Of a DNA stretch of 64,000 nt, positions 60,244-64,000 are shown in pieces. The notes under the pieces were generated by a model. That model had not been told where the DNA came from, ran no database searches, and worked only from the letters and a program-made list of their open reading frames with translations. The position numbers and the translations under genes are program-made. This stretch comes from Prasinococcaceae sp. CCMP 1430 (lineage: Eukaryota > Prasinodermophyta > Palmophyllophyceae > Prasinococcales > Prasinococcaceae): the NCBI GenBank assembly GCA_013416795.1, contig RQSC01000027.1, forward strand, positions 38,263 through 102,262, given 5' to 3'. Every line of letters starts with the position of its first letter. Within the stretch, counting starts at the first letter, position 1.

Positions 60244-62455
60244 GGCCAAGGGGATGGCAGCACGCAGGAGTCGGGCAAAGGCAGGGCGAGGGCGGGGAGG
60301 GAGGACAAGCGGCGGCGGCGGCCGGCGAGCCGGTGGACGCCGCGACGCTGGCGAAGCGCGAGAAGCGCGCGGCGGAGAAGAAGGCCAAGAAGGAGGCCGA
60401 GGCGGCCAAGAAGGCCGCCAAGGCCGCCAAGCGCCAGGCGGGCCAGGGCGGCGCGTCAGGCACCGTGCAGATCGCGGGGGTCAAGCCCGTCATCGACCTC
60501 GCACCGGTCAGCGGCACGCGCGACTTCTTCCCCGATGAAATGCGTGCGCGCAACTGGCTCTTCGGCCACTTCCGCGACACGGCGCGCTGCTGCGGCTTCG
60601 AGGAGTACGACTCGCCCGTGCTCGAGCACGAGGAGCTCTACAAGCGCAAGGCTGGCGAGGAGATCACGCAACAGATGTACAATTTCGTGACGCGCGGCGG
60701 GGAGGCCGTCAGCCTGCGCCCGGAGATGACGCCCACCCTCGCGCGCATGATTCTCGCGAAGGTGCGAGCCAGCGCGAGCGCGAGGGCGCGAGCGAGCGCG
60801 GACGCGAGCGCACGGACGACCCTCGCGCCTTCTCCAGCCGGACCCCTACTGAGTGTCCACCGGCTCCGGCGATTGTGCGGAGCACTATGCCGAGCGCGCG
60901 GCACGCCTGCGTCTGCGGTCTCGGCTGCGGCCGCCGCGTGCTCGCGCCCCCGCGCGCGCCAGTTGCTGACGCGCATCATTCGCCCGCGCGCCCTGCCCGC
61001 AATGGCTCTGCGCCGCGGCACGCACTCGGCCCACGCAGGGCCGCAGCCTGATGCTGCCGGCGAAGTGGTTCAGCGTTCCGCAGTGCTGGCGCTACGAGAA
61101 CACGACGCGCGGGCGCAAGCGCGAACACTATCAGTGGAACTGCGACATCATCGGCGCGCGTGGCGTCGCTGCCGAGGCGGAGCTGCTCGCGGCGGTCACC
61201 CAGTTCTTCGGTCGCGTGGGGCTCACGGCCAAGGACGTCGGCATCCGCATCAACTCGCGCAAGGTGCGATAGAGCGCGCGTGGGCGCCCCGTCGCGCCGC
61301 TGGAAGCGCGCGCACGCACGATGCTGTGACGACCCTCGCACTTCTTTAGTCGGATTCCCACTGAGGGGCCACCGGCTCCGACGATTATACAGTGCATCGT
61401 TGCCGAGCGCTCGTGCGCGCACGCCGACGTACGTGAGCTCGTGATGCGGACGCGCGCTTCCTCCTGCGATCCACTGACGCGTCCGCACACGGCACGCGGC
61501 GGCACTGCCGCGCATGTTGCAGGTGATGGGCTCTGTGATGACCGCCCTCGGAGTGTCCGACGATATGTTCGCGCCGGTGTGCGTCATTGTGGACAAGCTG
61601 GACAAGATTGGCGCCGAGGGCGTCAAGAAGGAGCTGCTTGAGAATACAAAGCTCGAGAGCGACGTCGCTGACGCCGTGATCGCCACAATGTCTGCGCGCT
61701 CGCTGGAGGAGCTCCAGAAGGCGTGCAAGGGCGTGGATCCTGCCGCAATCGAAGAGATGCAGACGCTGTTCAAGCTTGCCGAGGGATACGGGTACGCTGA
61801 CTACCTGGCGTTCGATGCCAGCGTGGTGCGTGGCCTTGCGTACTACACCGGCGTCGTCTTCGAGTGCTTCGACAGGGACGGCGAGCTGCGCGCCATCGCG
61901 GGCGGCGGGCGCTACGACAAGCTGCTGTCGCTGTACGGCTCGGAGACGGAGGTGCCAGCGTGCGGCTTTGGCTTCGGTGACTGCGTCATCATGGAGCTCC
62001 TATCGGACAAGGGCCTGCTCCCCAAGCTCGACCGGGCGTGCGACTACGTGGTCGCGGCGTACAACAATGACATGCAGGCGCCCGCATTGGGCATCGCCTC
62101 GAAGCTGCGCGCGCTCGGCAAAAGCGCAGACGTGCTCATGGAGCCCAAGAAGCGCGTCGCTGGCGTGTTTGACTACGCGGACCGCGTGGGCGCGCAGCGA
62201 CTCATTTTTGTGGCGCCTGATGAGCACGCCAAGGGGCTCGTGCGCATCAAGGACCTGCGGGTCAAGGAGGGCGAGGGTGTCAAGCAGGTGGACGTACCGC
62301 TCGGCGAACTCGACACCATCGACGCCGCATTCGGAGTCGCGGGTGCCGCCAGCAGCACGGGTGGAAGCGGCAGCGGGAGCGGCCCGCACGCCGCGTCAAT
62401 GAGCACGGGCGACATGCTCGCGGAGCTCCGAAAGCGTGGTTTCGTCATGCCATGA
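60242..62455 (+). CDS. HARS: Histidyl-tRNA synthetase (start uncertain)
   Basis: Exons: start to 60761, 61039-61263 and 61523-62455. Both introns start gtgcga, have CTGAC and share a homologous core (see findings). The conserved body has [37 protein letters not shown] (motif 2 start), [19 protein letters not shown]-type motif-2 arginine region, [17 protein letters not shown] across splice 2, the HisA motif [12 protein letters not shown], HisB AGGGRYD and motif 3 GFGFGD, then an anticodon-binding domain. It is a complete eukaryotic-type class II HisRS. A Lys/Ala helix ([20 protein letters not shown]) precedes the core, like a WHEP or charged leader. The body frame has no ATG after 60111; ATG 60242 ([10 protein letters not shown]) is one frame off. 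Using 60111 would overlap the eIF2B-beta coding on the other strand. Confidence 0.9.
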
Positions 62456-62707
62456 GCCACGACCGCCTTCGGTAAATGACACACACATACACGCGCACAT
62501 CTGCACGCGAGCATGCGTGAGTCGCGCCGCCCTGCACGCGACGCGCGGCCTGCCCGCCCGCTGTGCCCGCCCTCGCCTTGACAAGAGGCGCGCAAGCCTG
62601 TTTCTCGCGTCATTATCTATTTGTGTTTAAATGTGTACAGTAGCCGCGAAGAGCAGAGAGTGGCCCTTGGCGTCGCTGCACCGCGTGCCGCGGCGGCGCA
62701 CGGCTGC

Positions 62708-63337
62708 CTACGCGGGCATTTTCCTGAACTCGTTGAGCACAGGGTAGATGGCCTCGAAGGCTGTGTAGATTTCCTTGCGGCTCTTCGCGCCCGTGAGGAC
62801 GACCTTCCCCGAGACGAATATTAGTAGCACGATCTTGGGCGAGCGCATGCGGTAGATGAGCCCCGGGAACAGCTCGGGCTCGTAGTTGGAGAAATGCGAG
62901 TGCGAGAGCGAGATGCCCTCGAGGCGGATGGGAAACTTCACGTCGCACGAGCCCACGATGTTCTGGATCTTGAAGTCTTTGAAGTTCACCTTGAAGCCGA
63001 GCTTCTGGACGATGCGCGCATACTTCTTCGCCGAGGTGCGCGCGTCGGCCTCGCTCTTGGCGCCAGTGACCACCATCTTGCCGCTGTGGAAGATGAGCGC
63101 GGTCGTCTTTGGCTCGTGGATGCGCAGGATGACCGCCGAGAAGCGCTTTGGGTTGTACTCGGCGTTGCGCGCCGTCAGCGCAATCTTGTGCAGGTCGAGC
63201 TTGCAGTCCATGTTCACGGTGGCGACGAGGTTCTGCAGCTTGGGGACGATGCCGGAGGGGTGTTTCGTGAGGTCCACAGCTGGTGCCGCCGCGGCAGTGG
63301 GCGCCTTTGTTGCCGCGCCCGAGCCCGACGCCGCCAT
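62708..63337 (-). CDS. TBP: TATA-box-binding protein (TBP)
   Basis: Single exon, 209 aa, ATG 63337. A short Ala/Gly N-terminus is followed by both saddle repeats: [59 protein letters not shown] and [19 protein letters not shown], then [33 protein letters not shown] and [20 protein letters not shown]. The DNA-intercalating Phe positions are largely kept; LIFHSGK has His where many TBPs have Ser or Ala. TBP nucleates transcription by all three nuclear RNA polymerases. The ending EFRKMPA is normal. Convergent with HisRS; the upstream spacer (63338-63786) contains a poly-A run and a telobox-like pair. Confidence 0.98.
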   Translation of the reverse strand: MAASGSGAATKAPTAAAAPAVDLTKHPSGIVPKLQNLVATVNMDCKLDLHKIALTARNAEYNPKRFSAVILRIHEPKTTALIFHSGKMVVTGAKSEADARTSAKKYARIVQKLGFKVNFKDFKIQNIVGSCDVKFPIRLEGISLSHSHFSNYEPELFPGLIYRMRSPKIVLLIFVSGKVVLTGAKSRKEIYTAFEAIYPVLNEFRKMPA

Positions 63338-63786
63338 AGTGGCGGCCGCCGCGCGCGCGCGCACGCGCGCTGCGCGCGAAAACGAGACGCGAAAGCGGCG
63401 GGAGCGGCGCGAGTCCGCGCGGGCGTAGAAGGGAGCAGGCGTCGAGGGAGGGGGAGGGGGAAGGGGAAGGGGCGCGCAGGATCCCCCTTGTCGACCCTCC
63501 TTGTCCCCCCCAACCCCACCCCACCCACCGCCACCGCCACCCTGGTGTGCCGTGCGCCGCGCACCCTACGCGCGCGGCCACCGCCGCTCGAGGGGGGGGC
63601 GGCGAGCGACCTTGCCGCGGCAAAAAAAAAAAAAAAAAAAAACGCGGCCGGAGGCGTTGGTTGCAACCTCGAGCCAAAAGATTGCATGCGAACACAAAAA
63701 AAGGGGTGGGAAAAAATCAAATCACCGCTCGCGAGGCCACCTGAACAGCCAGACGCTCGCGTTTGGGGGTAATATTAGGGTTTAAC
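63338..63786. promoter_or_regulatory. Promoter-side spacer of TBP
   Basis: About 450 bp between the TBP start and the stop of the next minus-strand gene. A run of about 22 A lies at 63621-63642 and a telobox-like pair at 63767. No coding is supported. Confidence 0.45.
63767..63784. promoter_or_regulatory. Telobox-like pair, copy 3
   Basis: GGGTAATATTAGGGTTTA; minus strand TAAACCCTAATATTACCC. It lies 430 bp upstream of the TBP ATG and just 3' of the next gene's stop. Confidence 0.5.
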
Positions 63787-64000
63787 TCATGTACCATCAG
63801 ATGGTTCCATCGGGATGGTACGTGTGCGTTTGGCGTGGGCTGGCGAGCTCGCAGGCCGAGCGCGCTCCAGGGGCGGGTGCGCTGGCGAGGCGGCCTCCTC
63901 CGCGTGCGCGACCAGCAGCACGAGGGTGTCGTCGAAGCGCACGACGCCGCTAGCCTCGCCGCCGGCGCCCTCGACGGCCTCGGCGACGCCCGCCTCAAGC
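63787..64000 (-). CDS. C-terminal end of a protein continuing beyond the window
   Basis: On the complement an open frame enters from the window edge and stops at TGA (63789-63787), giving about 70 residues. It begins VRFDDTLVLLVAHAEEAASP after an acidic EAVEGAGGEASG stretch and ends KRTRTIPMEPSDGT. The open frame, acidic/Pro-rich composition and position before the TBP promoter suggest a real gene end, but too little is visible to name a family. Confidence 0.5.
   Translation of the reverse strand, partial: LEAGVAEAVEGAGGEASGVVRFDDTLVLLVAHAEEAASPAHPPLERARPASSPAHAKRTRTIPMEPSDGT

Noticed and set aside
62613-63695. Minus-strand open frame overlapping TBP in another frame
   Set aside because: TBP in the neighbouring frame is nearly invariant, so this is a shadow.
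1-64000. tRNA genes, rRNA, transposases or viral genes
   Set aside because: Scanned by eye for TTCGA-type arms, transposase/RT motifs and viral genes; nothing convincing. A tRNA could still be missed without a structural search.

Overview
The window is nuclear DNA from a eukaryote: most genes carry GT-AG introns, the coding is very GC-rich and alanine-rich, and the gene set is eukaryote-only (TBP, RPB4, eIF2B-beta, a JmjC demethylase, ER lectin, peroxisomal ABC transporter). A thylakoid-lumen PsbP-like protein with a bipartite, twin-arginine transit peptide points to a photosynthetic cell. A TOGARAM/crescerin-type TOG protein, a central-pair C1a-32 (CLAMP) protein, a PGYxGH protein of ciliary-inner-protein type and a four-domain EEEE calcium channel point to a flagellate. 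The best guess is a compact-genome flagellated alga. Haptophyte (pavlovophyte-like) is my first choice and a prasinophyte green alga the main alternative. This is inference; no rRNA or plastid marker is present to settle it.

Layout, left to right: C1a-32-like (+), TMEM260-type O-mannosyltransferase (-), PsbP-like (+), DUF1295/steroid-reductase-like membrane protein (-), AKAP7-type 2H phosphoesterase (+), calcium-dependent apyrase with an acylation N-terminus (+), FAD aromatic hydroxylase (-), HSD17B10-like SDR (+), two-MRH ER lectin (-), tandem cathepsin X (-), AAAP amino-acid transporter (+), ABCD half-transporter (-), TOGARAM1-like (+), JmjN/JmjC demethylase (+), PGYxGH ciliary candidate (-), EDR2-C protein (+), RPB4 (-), histidine phosphatase (+), unrecognised helical protein (-), Cav channel (+), a 140-base assembly gap, two-AP2 transcription factor (-), O-fucosyltransferase-like (+), TMEM135-like (-), RING-H2 (+), CGI-121/TPRKB (-), eIF2B-beta (-), HisRS (+), TBP (-) and the 3' end of one more gene (-). 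I see no mobile element, CRISPR array, rRNA or convincing tRNA.

Architecture: 23 of 28 neighbouring gene pairs lie on opposite strands, so most spacers are shared divergent promoters or shared convergent 3' ends. Introns are short (about 75 to 290 nt). Donors are mostly GTGCG or GTGAG, and a CTGAC branch-point-like pentamer occurs in 19 of the 21 introns I could place. Two motifs recur in the divergent spacers: TGCGTTTTGA(T/C)G (six copies) and an AAACCCTA/ACCC telobox-like pair (three copies). The genes do not form one pathway. The themes are cilium structure and calcium, ER glycoprotein handling, peroxisome and lipid metabolism, and core transcription and translation.

The observations most worth following are: the homologous segment shared by the two HisRS introns (introner-like); the six-copy promoter motif; the tandem cathepsin X; a SAP/ARMET-like helix inserted in an ER-lectin MRH domain; an apyrase that has swapped a signal peptide for MGCGAS; and four genes whose only good ATG is out of frame with the conserved body, which suggests small assembly indels.
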